Of a DNA stretch of 64,000 nt, positions 34,724-43,554 are shown piece after piece; within the stretch, counting starts at the first letter, position 1, and the number at the start of each line of letters is the position of its first letter. This DNA is from JAVBNH01 sp031551635 (GTDB taxonomy: Bacteria > Bacillota > Clostridia > Oscillospirales > Acutalibacteraceae), in contig JAVBNH010000009.1 in NCBI GenBank assembly GCA_031551635.1, forward strand, positions 15,474 through 79,473, given 5' to 3'. The position numbers and the translations under genes were made by a program. Under the pieces are notes generated by a model. The model was not told the DNA's origin and ran no database searches. It was given only the letters and a program-made list of their open reading frames with translations.

Positions 34724-35845
34724 ATGAACGATTATTTCACTTTTTTACCGCCCGATGAACAGATTCCGCTTAAGCTTCGTTCGATTTATGAACAATTTGG
34801 TTATAAAAAGTTCAGCATGAGCAATTTTGAGCCGTATGATTTATACAGAGACCATAAAAATTTTATTAAAAGCGAAAGCATCATCACATTTACTGCCGCT
34901 AACGGCAGCCTGATGGCGCTTCGCCCGGATGTGACAACGAGTATCGTCAAGCATCTAAGAGAAAATACGACCACGGAAAAGCTTTATTATATTGAAAATG
35001 TTTTCCGACTTGACGAGAAATCAAGAGACTATAAGGAAATTCCGCAAATTGGTATCGAGTGCATTGGCGGCGAGATGAATTATTCTCAATCAGAAATAAT
35101 ATTGCTCGCCTTCAAAAGCCTTTCGGTGCTCAGCGAGGATTATAGGCTTAATGTAAATCATATGGGGTTAATAGAAGGTGCACTTGAATATGCCGGATTT
35201 AACCCTGAGGATGTCGAGGCTGTAAAAGGCGCAATAAAACATAAAAATGTTCATGACATTTCATATCTATCACAAAAAAGCAATATTTCGCAGGATAAAG
35301 TAAATAAATTATGTGCCTTTACGGAAATTAGCGGTGATTTCAACAGTGCAATTAAAACACTTGAAGAATGTATCTTTAATGAAAAAATGAAGGCTGCATA
35401 TGATGAGCTTTGTGAGTTATTCGCGAATATTTCTGATTTTATTCCGTGTGAAAAATTGAATATCGATGTTTCGGTCATTAACGACATCGGCTACTATAAC
35501 GCTCTTGTTTTCAGAGGTTATATTAAGGAAGCCGCGGCTGAGGTTCTTTCGGGCGGACGTTATGACAATATGATGAAGCGTTTTTCGAAAAAACAGCAGG
35601 CTCTCGGCTTTGCTTTGTATCTCGGAGAGCTGCGCAGAGCTCTGCACAGAAGCTCTAAATATGATGCTGACATTCTACTTGTCGCAAATAATATGCCGGT
35701 AAAAGAGCTTTTGGAAAATGTTGAAACGCTTCAAAAGCAAGGCTTCAGCGTTATTTGTACGAACGAAAAGGATGATTCTTTGAGAACAAAAAAAGTTCTT
35801 ATTGCCGAAGAAAACGGCTTGAAGGAGGTCGGAGCAGATGCTTAG
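34724..35845 (+). CDS. hisZ: ATP phosphoribosyltransferase regulatory subunit
   Basis: About 373 residues, a histidyl-tRNA-synthetase-like paralogue that activates the short HisG. Class II synthetase-like motifs include the N-terminal FLPPDEQIPLKLRSIYEQFGY, motif-2-like ALRPDVTTSIVKHL and the late SGGRYDNMM. The start at 34724 follows AGGAGG by seven nt; the ORF could be read from 34646, but that would run through the upstream terminator. It overlaps hisG by eight nt. It opens the operon hisZ-G-D-C-H-A-F. Confidence 0.92.
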   Translation: MNDYFTFLPPDEQIPLKLRSIYEQFGYKKFSMSNFEPYDLYRDHKNFIKSESIITFTAANGSLMALRPDVTTSIVKHLRENTTTEKLYYIENVFRLDEKSRDYKEIPQIGIECIGGEMNYSQSEIILLAFKSLSVLSEDYRLNVNHMGLIEGALEYAGFNPEDVEAVKGAIKHKNVHDISYLSQKSNISQDKVNKLCAFTEISGDFNSAIKTLEECIFNEKMKAAYDELCELFANISDFIPCEKLNIDVSVINDIGYYNALVFRGYIKEAAAEVLSGGRYDNMMKRFSKKQQALGFALYLGELRRALHRSSKYDADILLVANNMPVKELLENVETLQKQGFSVICTNEKDDSLRTKKVLIAEENGLKEVGADA

Positions 35846-36470
35846 TATTGCGCTTCCGAAAGGTAGACTCGGCGACAAGGTTTACAGTTATTTCAGCAAA
35901 ATAGGCTATTATTGTGAGGATATGGATCCGGATTCGCGTAAGCTGGTTTTTGAAAACACGGAAAAAGGAGTGCGGTATTTTCTTGTCAAGCCTTCAGATG
36001 TTGCGATTTATGTCGAGCATAGGGCGGCTGATATCGGGGTTGTCGGAAAGGATACCCTGCTTGAAGGCGAGCCTTCGATTTATGAGCTTCTGGATTTAGG
36101 TTTCGGCAAATGCAGGCTCGCGGTTGCGGCAAAAAATGATTTTAAGGACGATGTCAGCATGCCGCTTCGGGTCGCAACTAAATACGCCAATGTCGCCGCG
36201 AAATATTTTGCCTCGCTCAACAGGCAAATTGAAATCGTTGAGCTGAACGGCAGCATTGAGCTTGCGCCGATTTTGGGGCTTTCGGATGTTATTGTAGACA
36301 TAGTCGAAACCGGAACGACGCTGAAGGAAAATAATCTTTCGGTTATCAGCGAAATCGCACAGTCAAGCGCCAGGCTGATTGTTAATAAAAGCACATATCA
36401 ATTCGAAAAGGAAAATATAGATAAACTGGTTCAGGATTTGAAGGCTCTTTTATACACAAAGGAGGGATAA
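35838..36470 (+). CDS. hisG: ATP phosphoribosyltransferase, short form
   Basis: A 210-residue short HisG catalysing the first step of histidine synthesis (ATP plus PRPP). It lacks the regulatory domain and therefore needs HisZ, encoded just upstream. Motifs are LSIALPKGRLGD at the N-terminus and the PRPP loop VDIVETGTTLKENNL. The next gene, hisD, begins two nt after the stop. Confidence 0.96.
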   Translation: MLSIALPKGRLGDKVYSYFSKIGYYCEDMDPDSRKLVFENTEKGVRYFLVKPSDVAIYVEHRAADIGVVGKDTLLEGEPSIYELLDLGFGKCRLAVAAKNDFKDDVSMPLRVATKYANVAAKYFASLNRQIEIVELNGSIELAPILGLSDVIVDIVETGTTLKENNLSVISEIAQSSARLIVNKSTYQFEKENIDKLVQDLKALLYTKEG

Positions 36471-36472
36471 CA

Positions 36473-37759
36473 GTGATTAAAATTATTGACGCGCGCGAAA
36501 ACGGCTTTGTCTATGAAGCTGACCGCGCAGAGATTGTCAGTGCCGAAATTGCCGCGGCAGTCGATGAAATACTTCTCGATGTGAAACAAAACGGCGACAA
36601 AGCGGTGCTGCGGTATGTTGAAAAATTCGACGGAGTGCGTCTTGAGTGTTTGAAAGTCAGCGAAGAGGAAATAATCGATGCGTTCACACTATGCGACGAT
36701 TTTTTCCTTGATACACTGCGGCTGGCGAAAGAAAACTTGGAAAAATATCACTCTAAACAGATTAGAAATGACTATATAATCAATGAAAAAGATGGCGTTA
36801 TTCTCGGACAGAAAATAACACCTATTGAAAAGGTTGGCATTTATGTTCCGGGCGGCACAGCGAGCTATCCCTCAACCGTGCTCATGGATGCTGTACCCGC
36901 AAAACTCGCGGGGGTGGGTGAAATTATTATGACAACACCCGCCGGGAAAGACGGAAAAGTCGCACCCGCAATTCTGGCTGCAGCTAAAATTGCCGGAGTG
37001 AGCTCGATTTACAAAACAGGCGGAGCCGGAGCTGTTGCCGCTCTTGCATACGGTACAAAGAGTATACCAAAAGTTGATAAAATTGTCGGACCCGGTAATA
37101 TTTTCGTTCAGACCGCTAAGCAGAAGGTCAGCGGTCTTGTCGGAATTGATATGATTGCCGGACCCAGTGAGATTCTTGTGATAACTGACGACACTGCTGA
37201 ACCTGTATTTGTCGCGGCGGATATGCTCAGCCAGGCGGAGCATGATAAACGTGCCTCAGCGATGCTTGTTTGCCTGAGTGAGGAATATGCAAAAAAAGTT
37301 TCAACAGAGCTTGAAAAACAGATTCCATTATTGCCCCGTGAGAGCTTCGCGAGGGCATCGATTGACGATTATTCGATGATAATAATTGCCAGTGACCTTG
37401 TTCATGCTGCGGAAATCTCAAATTATATAGCGCCTGAGCACCTTGAAATCTGCATTGATGACCCCTTTTCTTTGCTTGGGCAAATTAAAAACGCGGGAAG
37501 TATATTTCTCGGTAAGAATGTTCCTGAAGCCCTCGGAGACTATCTTGCCGGTACAAATCACACTTTGCCGACCTCAGGCACCGCTAGATTTTCGAGCGCA
37601 CTCTCAGTTGATGATTTTGTTAAAAAGAGCAGCTTTATTTATTATACAAAAGACGCCTTACGGGATGTGTCCGGTAGAATTGTTGATTTCGCGCACAGGG
37701 AAGGGCTTGATGCGCATGGCAGAAGCGTCAGCATAAGGTTTGAGGGAAATAATGTATGA
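36473..37759 (+). CDS. hisD: Histidinol dehydrogenase
   Basis: A 428-residue zinc enzyme oxidising histidinol to histidine. Signature stretches are YVPGGTASYPSTVLM, VDKIVGPGN and GPSEILVITDDTA, with the catalytic and zinc region MLSQAEHDKRA. The start is GTG at 36473 with AAAGGAGGG upstream. Four-nt overlap with hisC. Confidence 0.97.
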   Translation: MIKIIDARENGFVYEADRAEIVSAEIAAAVDEILLDVKQNGDKAVLRYVEKFDGVRLECLKVSEEEIIDAFTLCDDFFLDTLRLAKENLEKYHSKQIRNDYIINEKDGVILGQKITPIEKVGIYVPGGTASYPSTVLMDAVPAKLAGVGEIIMTTPAGKDGKVAPAILAAAKIAGVSSIYKTGGAGAVAALAYGTKSIPKVDKIVGPGNIFVQTAKQKVSGLVGIDMIAGPSEILVITDDTAEPVFVAADMLSQAEHDKRASAMLVCLSEEYAKKVSTELEKQIPLLPRESFARASIDDYSMIIIASDLVHAAEISNYIAPEHLEICIDDPFSLLGQIKNAGSIFLGKNVPEALGDYLAGTNHTLPTSGTARFSSALSVDDFVKKSSFIYYTKDALRDVSGRIVDFAHREGLDAHGRSVSIRFEGNNV

Positions 37760-38835
37760 GTAGGTTTTTTGATAAAAAATTTGAAGGCTTGAAGGCGTAT
37801 ATACCCGGTGAGCAGCCAAAAAATCTGGGCGAGCTAATCAAGCTCAACACAAACGAGTGCCCTTTTCCGCCGAGCCCTGCAGTTTTAGAGGCTATCAGCG
37901 CAGCGGAAGTCTTGAAGCTAAGGCTCTATCCAGACCCGACCTGCTCGTCGCTCTGTAACACTGCCGCTGACTATTTCGGCGTTGAGCCGAACCAGATTTG
38001 CTTTGGAAACGGCAGTGATGAGCTGCTTGCCTTTTGTTTTCATGCCTTTTGCGAAAAAGGCGCGGCTTTTGCGGACATCACATACGGTTTTTACAAGGTT
38101 TTTTGCTCAATGTTCGGCGTAAAAAGCGATATAATCCGCTTAAGAAGCGATTACAGTATCAGTGTTGACGACTATTCGCAGTGCCGAGGTACGCTTTTTA
38201 TTGCGAATCCGAACGCTCCGACAGGAATGTATTTATCTCTTGCGGAAGTTGAAATACTTCTACGGCAAAATAAAGACCGCCTTGTGGTAGTTGACGAGGC
38301 ATATATCGATTTCGGCGGAAAAAGTGCGGTGAAATTGATTTCAAATTACGACAACCTAATAGTTATCGGAACTTTTTCGAAATCGCGCCAGCTTGCCGGA
38401 GGGCGCCTGGGCTATGCCATATCGAATCCGGAAATCATCGGGGAGCTGAATACTATGCGCTTCAGTTTCAACCCCTATAATGTCAATCGACTGACCTTGC
38501 TTGCGGCTGAAGCGGCTATTAGGGACGATAAATATTTCGAGTTTTGCAAAAAAATCATAATGGAAAACCGTGAGTTTGTCAGCGGGGAGCTTGAATATCT
38601 TGGCTTTACAGTTTTGCCGAGCCTGAGTAATTTTATTTTTATCAGTAATAAAGAGATTTTGTCCGGAAAAGAATATTATCAAGCGCTTAAAGAGCGCAAT
38701 ATTCTTGTGAGATATTTTGACGAAGACAGGCTGCAGGATTTTGTCAGAATTACCATTGGCACAAGCGAAGAAATGGACACGCTACTTGACGCGACCCGTG
38801 AAATCTTAGGCATTGAAGAGGTGGCGGACTTATGA
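37756..38835 (+). CDS. hisC: Histidinol-phosphate aminotransferase
   Basis: A 359-residue PLP-dependent fold-type I aminotransferase. The substrate region NTNECPFPPSPAV, the VVDEAYIDFGG stretch and the PLP lysine in GTFSKSRQLAGGRLGYA are intact. It overlaps hisH by four nt, which leaves no room for hisB in its usual place. Confidence 0.96.
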   Translation: MSRFFDKKFEGLKAYIPGEQPKNLGELIKLNTNECPFPPSPAVLEAISAAEVLKLRLYPDPTCSSLCNTAADYFGVEPNQICFGNGSDELLAFCFHAFCEKGAAFADITYGFYKVFCSMFGVKSDIIRLRSDYSISVDDYSQCRGTLFIANPNAPTGMYLSLAEVEILLRQNKDRLVVVDEAYIDFGGKSAVKLISNYDNLIVIGTFSKSRQLAGGRLGYAISNPEIIGELNTMRFSFNPYNVNRLTLLAAEAAIRDDKYFEFCKKIIMENREFVSGELEYLGFTVLPSLSNFIFISNKEILSGKEYYQALKERNILVRYFDEDRLQDFVRITIGTSEEMDTLLDATREILGIEEVADL

Positions 38836-39467
38836 TTGCAATTATCGATTATGGCGTAGGGAATCTTTACAGCCTTTCCTGTTCATTGAAATTTTTAGGA
38901 ATCGACTGCATCATTACTGCCGATAAGGAAAAAATAAAAGAAGCGCAAAGGCTGATATTACCCGGAGTCGGCGCATTTGCGGACGCGTATACACGCCTGC
39001 AAAAAACCGGTCTTGTTCCTGTTGTGCTTGAGGAGGCGGCAAAAGGGAAGCCGCTTCTCGGGATTTGCCTCGGCATGCAACTTCTGTTTGAGGAAAGCTT
39101 TGAATACGGCCACTGTAAGGGTCTCGGACTGATTCGCGGAAGTGTCTGCCCGCTTGAGCCGGATTTACGCAGCGGGGGTTTCGATTATAAGGTTCCTCAA
39201 ATGGGGTGGAATAGCTTAAATATAAAAAAGAGTGATAATCCGCTCATGAAAAATACGGAAAACGGCGAATATGTATATTATGTTCATTCCTTTTACGCAA
39301 AAAACTGCGAGGCTTCGATTGTCGCCAGCTCCGATTACGGGATTGAAGTTACAGGGGTTGCGGCAAACAAAAATGTCTACGGCTGTCAGTTTCATCCGGA
39401 AAAAAGCGGAAAAACGGGACTGAGGATATTGCAAGCGTTCAATGAAATTAGTACCTTATTGGGCTGA
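38832..39467 (+). CDS. hisH: Imidazole glycerol phosphate synthase, glutaminase subunit
   Basis: A 211-residue class I glutamine amidotransferase that supplies ammonia to HisF. The nucleophile motif GICLGMQLLFE and the catalytic H/E in GCQFHPEKSG are intact. The final residues (around STLLG) and the TGA stop (39465-39467) fall inside repeat copy D, which begins at 39446. The native C-terminus may therefore have been replaced by the repeat, though the catalytic core is unaffected. Confidence 0.95.
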   Translation: MIAIIDYGVGNLYSLSCSLKFLGIDCIITADKEKIKEAQRLILPGVGAFADAYTRLQKTGLVPVVLEEAAKGKPLLGICLGMQLLFEESFEYGHCKGLGLIRGSVCPLEPDLRSGGFDYKVPQMGWNSLNIKKSDNPLMKNTENGEYVYYVHSFYAKNCEASIVASSDYGIEVTGVAANKNVYGCQFHPEKSGKTGLRILQAFNEISTLLG

Positions 39468-39524
39468 AAGCTCAACAAAAAACAAGACTTGGGTTGTGGG
39501 CTAGGCAAGCCAAGCCCACGTTAG
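39446..39524 (-). repeat. 78-bp intergenic palindromic repeat, copy D, inside the his operon
   Basis: Inverted relative to copy A: AATTAGTACC, TGGGCTGAAAGCTCAA, AACAAGACTT, GTGGGCTAGGCAAGCC, AAGCCCACGTTAG. It occupies the whole hisH-hisA gap and overlaps the hisH 3' end by 22 nt. Confidence 0.88.
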
Positions 39525-39545
39525 TATAAAAGGTGATATTGGATT

Positions 39546-40262
39546 ATGAAGATTTTCCCGGCAATTGATTTGAAAGGCGGCAAGGTTGTTCAGCTAATGC
39601 AGGGCGATTATAGTAAGGTCAGCTATTTTGATTATGAACCTTGCGAAGCTGCACAGTTTTTTAAGTCAAAGGGCGCTGAGTATCTGCACATTGTTGACCT
39701 TGACGGTGCGAAGGATGGCAAGCTGTCGAATTTTGATGTTATTTCGAGAATTATTCGTTCGACTGATTTGTTTGTTGAGGTCGGCGGGGGTATCCGCGAT
39801 GAGGAGCGCATAGAAAAGTATCTTGACGCGGGAGTCGCCAGAGTAATTTTAGGGACTGCCGCGGTCAATAATTTTGAATTTTTATGCGAAGCCGCGTTGA
39901 AGTATAAGGAAAAAATCGCAGTCGGAGTTGACGCGAGAGACGGTTTTGTCGCGGTTGACGGCTGGCTGACAGTGACGAAGCTGGACGGAATTGAATTTTG
40001 CCGGAAGGTCAGAGATGTCGGCGTAAAAAATGTTATTTATACCGATATTTCCCGCGACGGGGCAATGAAGGGCATGAATTTTGATATTTATGAGAAGCTG
40101 ATGACGGTTGAGGGGCTTGAAATAACCGCTTCCGGCGGCGTCAGCACCCTCGACGACCTCATAAAGCTTGACGAAATCGGAATCACGGCTGCAATCACCG
40201 GGACGGCGGTTTACACAGGTGCTATAGACCTCGAGGAGGCAATAAATAGGTTGAAAAAATAG
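39546..40262 (+). CDS. hisA: ProFAR isomerase
   Basis: A 238-residue (beta/alpha)8 isomerase of histidine synthesis. The half-barrel phosphate motifs are present: AIDLKGGKVVQL at the start (catalytic Asp), FVEVGGGIRDEERI and, in the second half, YTDISRDGAMKGMN (catalytic Asp) and TASGGVSTLDDL. AAAGGTGA precedes the ATG. The 78-bp repeat separates it from hisH. Confidence 0.96.
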   Translation: MKIFPAIDLKGGKVVQLMQGDYSKVSYFDYEPCEAAQFFKSKGAEYLHIVDLDGAKDGKLSNFDVISRIIRSTDLFVEVGGGIRDEERIEKYLDAGVARVILGTAAVNNFEFLCEAALKYKEKIAVGVDARDGFVAVDGWLTVTKLDGIEFCRKVRDVGVKNVIYTDISRDGAMKGMNFDIYEKLMTVEGLEITASGGVSTLDDLIKLDEIGITAAITGTAVYTGAIDLEEAINRLKK

Positions 40263-40277
40263 AAAGGCAGTGATTTT

Positions 40278-41033
40278 ATGCTTGCAAAAAGAATTATACC
40301 CTGTCTCGATATCCGTGACGGCAGAGTTGTCAAGGGTATGAATTTTAAAGGGATTCAGGATGTCAACGACCCGGTGGAGCTTGCGAAATTTTACAATGAG
40401 AGCGGAGCGGACGAGCTGGTTTTTTACGATATTACCGCAACCTATGAAAACCGCCCTCTTTTTACGGATGTGCTCGAAAGGGTAGCCGCGCAGGTTTTTA
40501 TCCCTCTGACTGTCGGCGGCAGCATAAGGAGTGTCGCGGATTTTGACCGCGTACTCAAGTGCGGAGCAGACAAGGTTAGCGTAAATTCCGGCGCTGTCGC
40601 GAACAAAAATATTATTTCAGAAGCCGCGAAAAAGTACGGCAACCAGTGCGTTGTTTTGTCAATGGATGTTGCGAGGGTTGAGGGAAAATTCCATGTTTTT
40701 GTCAAAGGCGGCAGGGAGGACACAGGGCTTGACGCCGTCGAATGGGCAAAATTCGGCGAGGATAACGGCGCGGGTGAGCTGGTTGTTAACAGCATAGACA
40801 CTGACGGTGTTAAAAACGGCTTTGACCTCGAAATGCTTGACGCTATTGCTGCGAGAGTGAAGCTGCCGATTATCGCCTCAGGCGGAGCAGGAAAAAAAGA
40901 GGATTTTTTGGAGCTTTTTAAGCACGAGGGTATGGATGCGGGGCTCGCGGCAAGTATTTTCCATTTTCGTGAAGTCGAAATCAGCGAATTAAAAAAATAT
41001 CTCGCCGAAAACAATATATTGGTTAGATCTTGA
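40278..41033 (+). CDS. hisF: Imidazole glycerol phosphate synthase, cyclase subunit
   Basis: A 251-residue (beta/alpha)8 cyclase partnering HisH. Catalytic aspartates lie in RIIPCLDIRDGRVVKG and in VNSIDTDGVKNGFD; the phosphate sites include TVGGSIRSVAD and IIASGGAGKKED. It is the last his gene in the window: hisB, hisI and hisE are not found here. Confidence 0.97.
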   Translation: MLAKRIIPCLDIRDGRVVKGMNFKGIQDVNDPVELAKFYNESGADELVFYDITATYENRPLFTDVLERVAAQVFIPLTVGGSIRSVADFDRVLKCGADKVSVNSGAVANKNIISEAAKKYGNQCVVLSMDVARVEGKFHVFVKGGREDTGLDAVEWAKFGEDNGAGELVVNSIDTDGVKNGFDLEMLDAIAARVKLPIIASGGAGKKEDFLELFKHEGMDAGLAASIFHFREVEISELKKYLAENNILVRS

Positions 41034-41048
41034 GCAAGGAAGAATAAT

Positions 41049-41969
41049 ATGAAAAATAGAAAAAAAACTATAAAAAAGATTTTATTGACTTTAGCAGCAC
41101 TTTTATTGGCAGTTGTTTTAAGCGTTTGCGGAATATTATTTGTATATGTTCCGTCTTATTTAAGCAGTAAGGAGGCTTTTGATATTTCAAAAGTGGATAA
41201 TATGGGAAAAATAAATGTTATGAGCTGCAATGTCCGTTGTTTTTCGCCGACCGATTTCGGCAAAAAGAGCTGGTTTTACCGCGCGCCGCTTGTTCTCGCG
41301 AATATCCGTGACAACGCGCCGGACATTATCGGCTTTCAGGAGGTTATGCCCCTGCACTATGATTATTTGACAGAAAATCTTATCGGTTACGACAACATTA
41401 TAACCTACCGCGACGAGTCACTGCTGAGTGAGGGCTGCCCTGTATTTTTCCGTAGTGACAAATATACACTGAAAGACAAGGGCTCTTTCTGGCTTTCAGA
41501 AACGCCTGAAAAAATGAGCCGTGACTGGGATTCCGCTTGCTACCGTATCTGCAGCTATGTTATCCTGACAGATATCGCAAGCGGAAGAGATTTTGTGGTG
41601 TTTAACACGCATCTCGACCATGTCAGTGATGAGGCGAGGGTTAAGGGTATTGGCGTTGTGCTCGATAAAATCAAGCAGTTCGGCGGTTTACCATCAATTC
41701 TGATGGGCGACCTTAATGCCGCTGAAAATTCCGTAACCTATAAAAGCGCCACGGAAAACTTCCTTGACGTTAAATATCAGACCGAGGACACCATGACCTC
41801 CTGCACTTTCCAGGCTTGGGGTCAGGCTCTGGATAGACCTTGCATTGACTATATTATGATTTCAAAAACAGGCTTCAAGGTTGATAAATACGCGGTTATT
41901 ACAAAGACCTATGACGGTGTTTATCCCAGTGACCATTTTCCGATTTTTGCTGAGCTTGAATTAATTTAG
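41049..41969 (+). CDS. Membrane-anchored endonuclease/exonuclease/phosphatase-family protein
   Basis: A 306-residue protein. Residues 12-38 form an N-terminal signal anchor (ILLTLAALLLAVVLSVCGILF). The EEP domain (about 58-305) has the metal glutamate in IIGFQEVMPLHYDYL, NTHLDHVSDEARVKG, GDLNAAENSVTYK and the final catalytic histidine in YPSDHFPIFAEL. It may be an extracellular phosphodiesterase, phosphatase or DNase; the substrate is undetermined. It is 15 nt after hisF, possibly in the same transcript. Confidence 0.87.
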   Translation: MKNRKKTIKKILLTLAALLLAVVLSVCGILFVYVPSYLSSKEAFDISKVDNMGKINVMSCNVRCFSPTDFGKKSWFYRAPLVLANIRDNAPDIIGFQEVMPLHYDYLTENLIGYDNIITYRDESLLSEGCPVFFRSDKYTLKDKGSFWLSETPEKMSRDWDSACYRICSYVILTDIASGRDFVVFNTHLDHVSDEARVKGIGVVLDKIKQFGGLPSILMGDLNAAENSVTYKSATENFLDVKYQTEDTMTSCTFQAWGQALDRPCIDYIMISKTGFKVDKYAVITKTYDGVYPSDHFPIFAELELI

Positions 41970-41973
41970 CTGT

Positions 41974-43272
41974 TTAAATGCAAAACACCGCGTAAAGCGG
42001 AACAGACTTTATATTGTTTTCAAATCCGAAGTTTTTCGCTGAAACTCGAATGGAGTAAGCAGGCTTATATTTTCCGATGAATAGATTAAGGCTTTTTGAT
42101 TTTGTTCTGATACCTGTTTTAACTTCAAGTGCGATAATTTCGGAATCTTTTTGTAAAATAAAATCAAGCTCCGCGGTACCCTCGCTCGTCCAGTAATATA
42201 AAGCATAATTCTTGGCTGCGAAAGCCTGTGCAACATAGTTTTCACATATTGCTCCCAAAAAAGCGTTGTCGATTTTTCCCGCTGCTAATATTGTCTGCTG
42301 TGAAATTCCGCTTTTTACTCTTAATAATCCGACATCGCTCATATATAATTTGAAGCTTGAGAGATCGCTGTAGACTGAAATCGGCTCCATGACATGTTCG
42401 ATACGCGTGCATTTTAATACCACACCGGCAAAATGCAGCCAATCCAAGGCTGAACCCAAAATGGTTGCTGTTCCACCGCGTTGAACCAGCTTATATTGAA
42501 ATTTTTTATTATCCTTTGCGAGTTGAACAGGAATTGAATTATATGCCGCACGAATCTTCACACTCTCAGCATTTGTGGCGTATTTTGCCATATCAGCGAT
42601 GTAGTCATTGATGACTTTATTTTGAATATCCGGAACAGCGAGCAGGCTTCCGCTCTGTGTATATGTGAGAACAGCGCGGGGCATCCCTCCGATTATGAGA
42701 TACAGCTTGAACAAATCAAGGGCTTTTTCATGTAAAGCCAAAGGCAGAGCTGAATTGTTTTCAAATGCCTGTTTTATTTCTTCACATAGCGCTTCTTCAT
42801 TAACAGCCCATAAAAATTCTTCAAAATCCAAAGGATAAAGAGTAATAGAATCCACATTGCCGACCGGAAAAGAATATTGTCCGCGATTTATAGCCACACC
42901 CAAAAGGCTTCCTGCACATACGATATGATACTCAGGAGTTTTTTCGTTAAAATATTTCAGAGAAGTCAGAGCGCGTTCACAGGTTTGAATTTCATCGAAA
43001 ATAATAAGTGTTTCACCTGGGATAATTCGTTCGTGAGTTTCTGTTTCTAAAAAGCGAATAAGGCGTTCCGGGTCAATATTCTCTGTAAAATATGAGCTGA
43101 CTGTTTGATTGGTTTCAAGGTTTGCATAAGCTACATTTTTATAATGCTGTGCGCCGAATTCTAGTAGAATATGTGTTTTGCCAACTTGCCTGGCGCCGTA
43201 AACCAATAGCGGCATACGATTTTGCAGTTGGTTTTTCCATTCAATCAGTTTTTTCGTTATTTTTCGTTTCAT
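41974..43272 (-). CDS. AAA+ ATPase with DUF4143 domain
   Basis: A 432-residue P-loop ATPase of the AAA_14/DUF4143 group. Walker A is LLVYGARQVGKTHILLEFG near residue 22, Walker B TLIIFDEIQTCERAL, and sensor-like HIVCAGSLLGVAI follows. The C-terminal DUF4143 part includes a nuclease-like ELDFILQKDSEIIALEVKTG motif (E/D...EVK). These proteins are widespread, often multicopy and variable between strains; their role is unknown. AGGAG precedes the ATG. The promoter is a perfect consensus, but about 280 nt of duplicated element separate it from the gene. Confidence 0.88.
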   Translation of the reverse strand: MKRKITKKLIEWKNQLQNRMPLLVYGARQVGKTHILLEFGAQHYKNVAYANLETNQTVSSYFTENIDPERLIRFLETETHERIIPGETLIIFDEIQTCERALTSLKYFNEKTPEYHIVCAGSLLGVAINRGQYSFPVGNVDSITLYPLDFEEFLWAVNEEALCEEIKQAFENNSALPLALHEKALDLFKLYLIIGGMPRAVLTYTQSGSLLAVPDIQNKVINDYIADMAKYATNAESVKIRAAYNSIPVQLAKDNKKFQYKLVQRGGTATILGSALDWLHFAGVVLKCTRIEHVMEPISVYSDLSSFKLYMSDVGLLRVKSGISQQTILAAGKIDNAFLGAICENYVAQAFAAKNYALYYWTSEGTAELDFILQKDSEIIALEVKTGIRTKSKSLNLFIGKYKPAYSIRVSAKNFGFENNIKSVPLYAVFCI

Positions 43273-43300
43273 GATAAACTCCTAAAAAATGTTAAGTGCA

Positions 43301-43372
43301 TTATATCATGATTTCATCCTGCGCAAGCAGGATGTGCGGCAGTGCCGCGAGGGCGCAGCCCAAATCAACCAT
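43301..43372 (-). CDS. Candidate 23-aa leader peptide in the gene-proximal element
   Basis: ATG at 43372, stop TAA at 43303-43301 overlapping the TATAAT boundary. It encodes a peptide beginning MVDLGCALAALPHILLAQ and ending DEIMI. GGAG lies eight nt upstream of the ATG. The two codons that differ from the other copy (Gly GGC/GGT and Leu CTG/CTC) are synonymous. Translation is inferred, not shown. Confidence 0.35.
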   Translation of the reverse strand: MVDLGCALAALPHILLAQDEIMI

Positions 43373-43427
43373 TCAATGTTCTCCGAAGTTCTAGCGAACT
43401 CTGTTCGCGTAGAAATTCGTGAGGCTA
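43301..43427 (-). repeat. 127-bp structured element, gene-proximal copy
   Basis: It is one of two tandem copies with period 127 bp (the other 43428-43554), differing at only three positions. Each copy contains the perfect hairpin CATCCTGC-GCAA-GCAGGATG, a GCGGCA/TGCCGC palindrome and a GCGAAC/GTTCGC hairpin. An ATTATA hexamer (TATAAT on the minus strand) recurs at 43300, 43427 and 43554, exactly 127 bp apart, marking the element boundaries. Confidence 0.85.
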
Positions 43428-43499
43428 TTATATCATGATTTCATCCTGCGCAAGCAGGATGTGCGGGAGTGCCGCGAGGGCGCAACCCAAATCAACCAT
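43428..43499 (-). CDS. Candidate 23-aa leader peptide in the promoter-proximal element
   Basis: ATG at 43499, stop TAA at 43430-43428. It encodes the identical peptide to the one in the other element copy, again with GGAG eight nt upstream of the ATG. Confidence 0.35.
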   Translation of the reverse strand: MVDLGCALAALPHILLAQDEIMI

Positions 43500-43554
43500 T
43501 CAATGTTCTCCGAAGTTCTAGCGAACTCTGTTCGCGTAGAAATTCGTGAGGTTA
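43428..43554 (-). repeat. 127-bp structured element, promoter-proximal copy
   Basis: Second tandem copy, directly downstream (on the minus strand) of the -10 of the ATPase promoter. Same hairpins and boundaries as the other copy. It differs by c/g in the CGGCAG segment, g/a in GCAGCC and c/t near GAGGC. Confidence 0.85.

Noticed and set aside
40442..41014. 190-codon minus-strand ORF opposite hisF
   Set aside because: Antisense shadow of hisF, low-complexity Ser-rich translation, no ribosome site.
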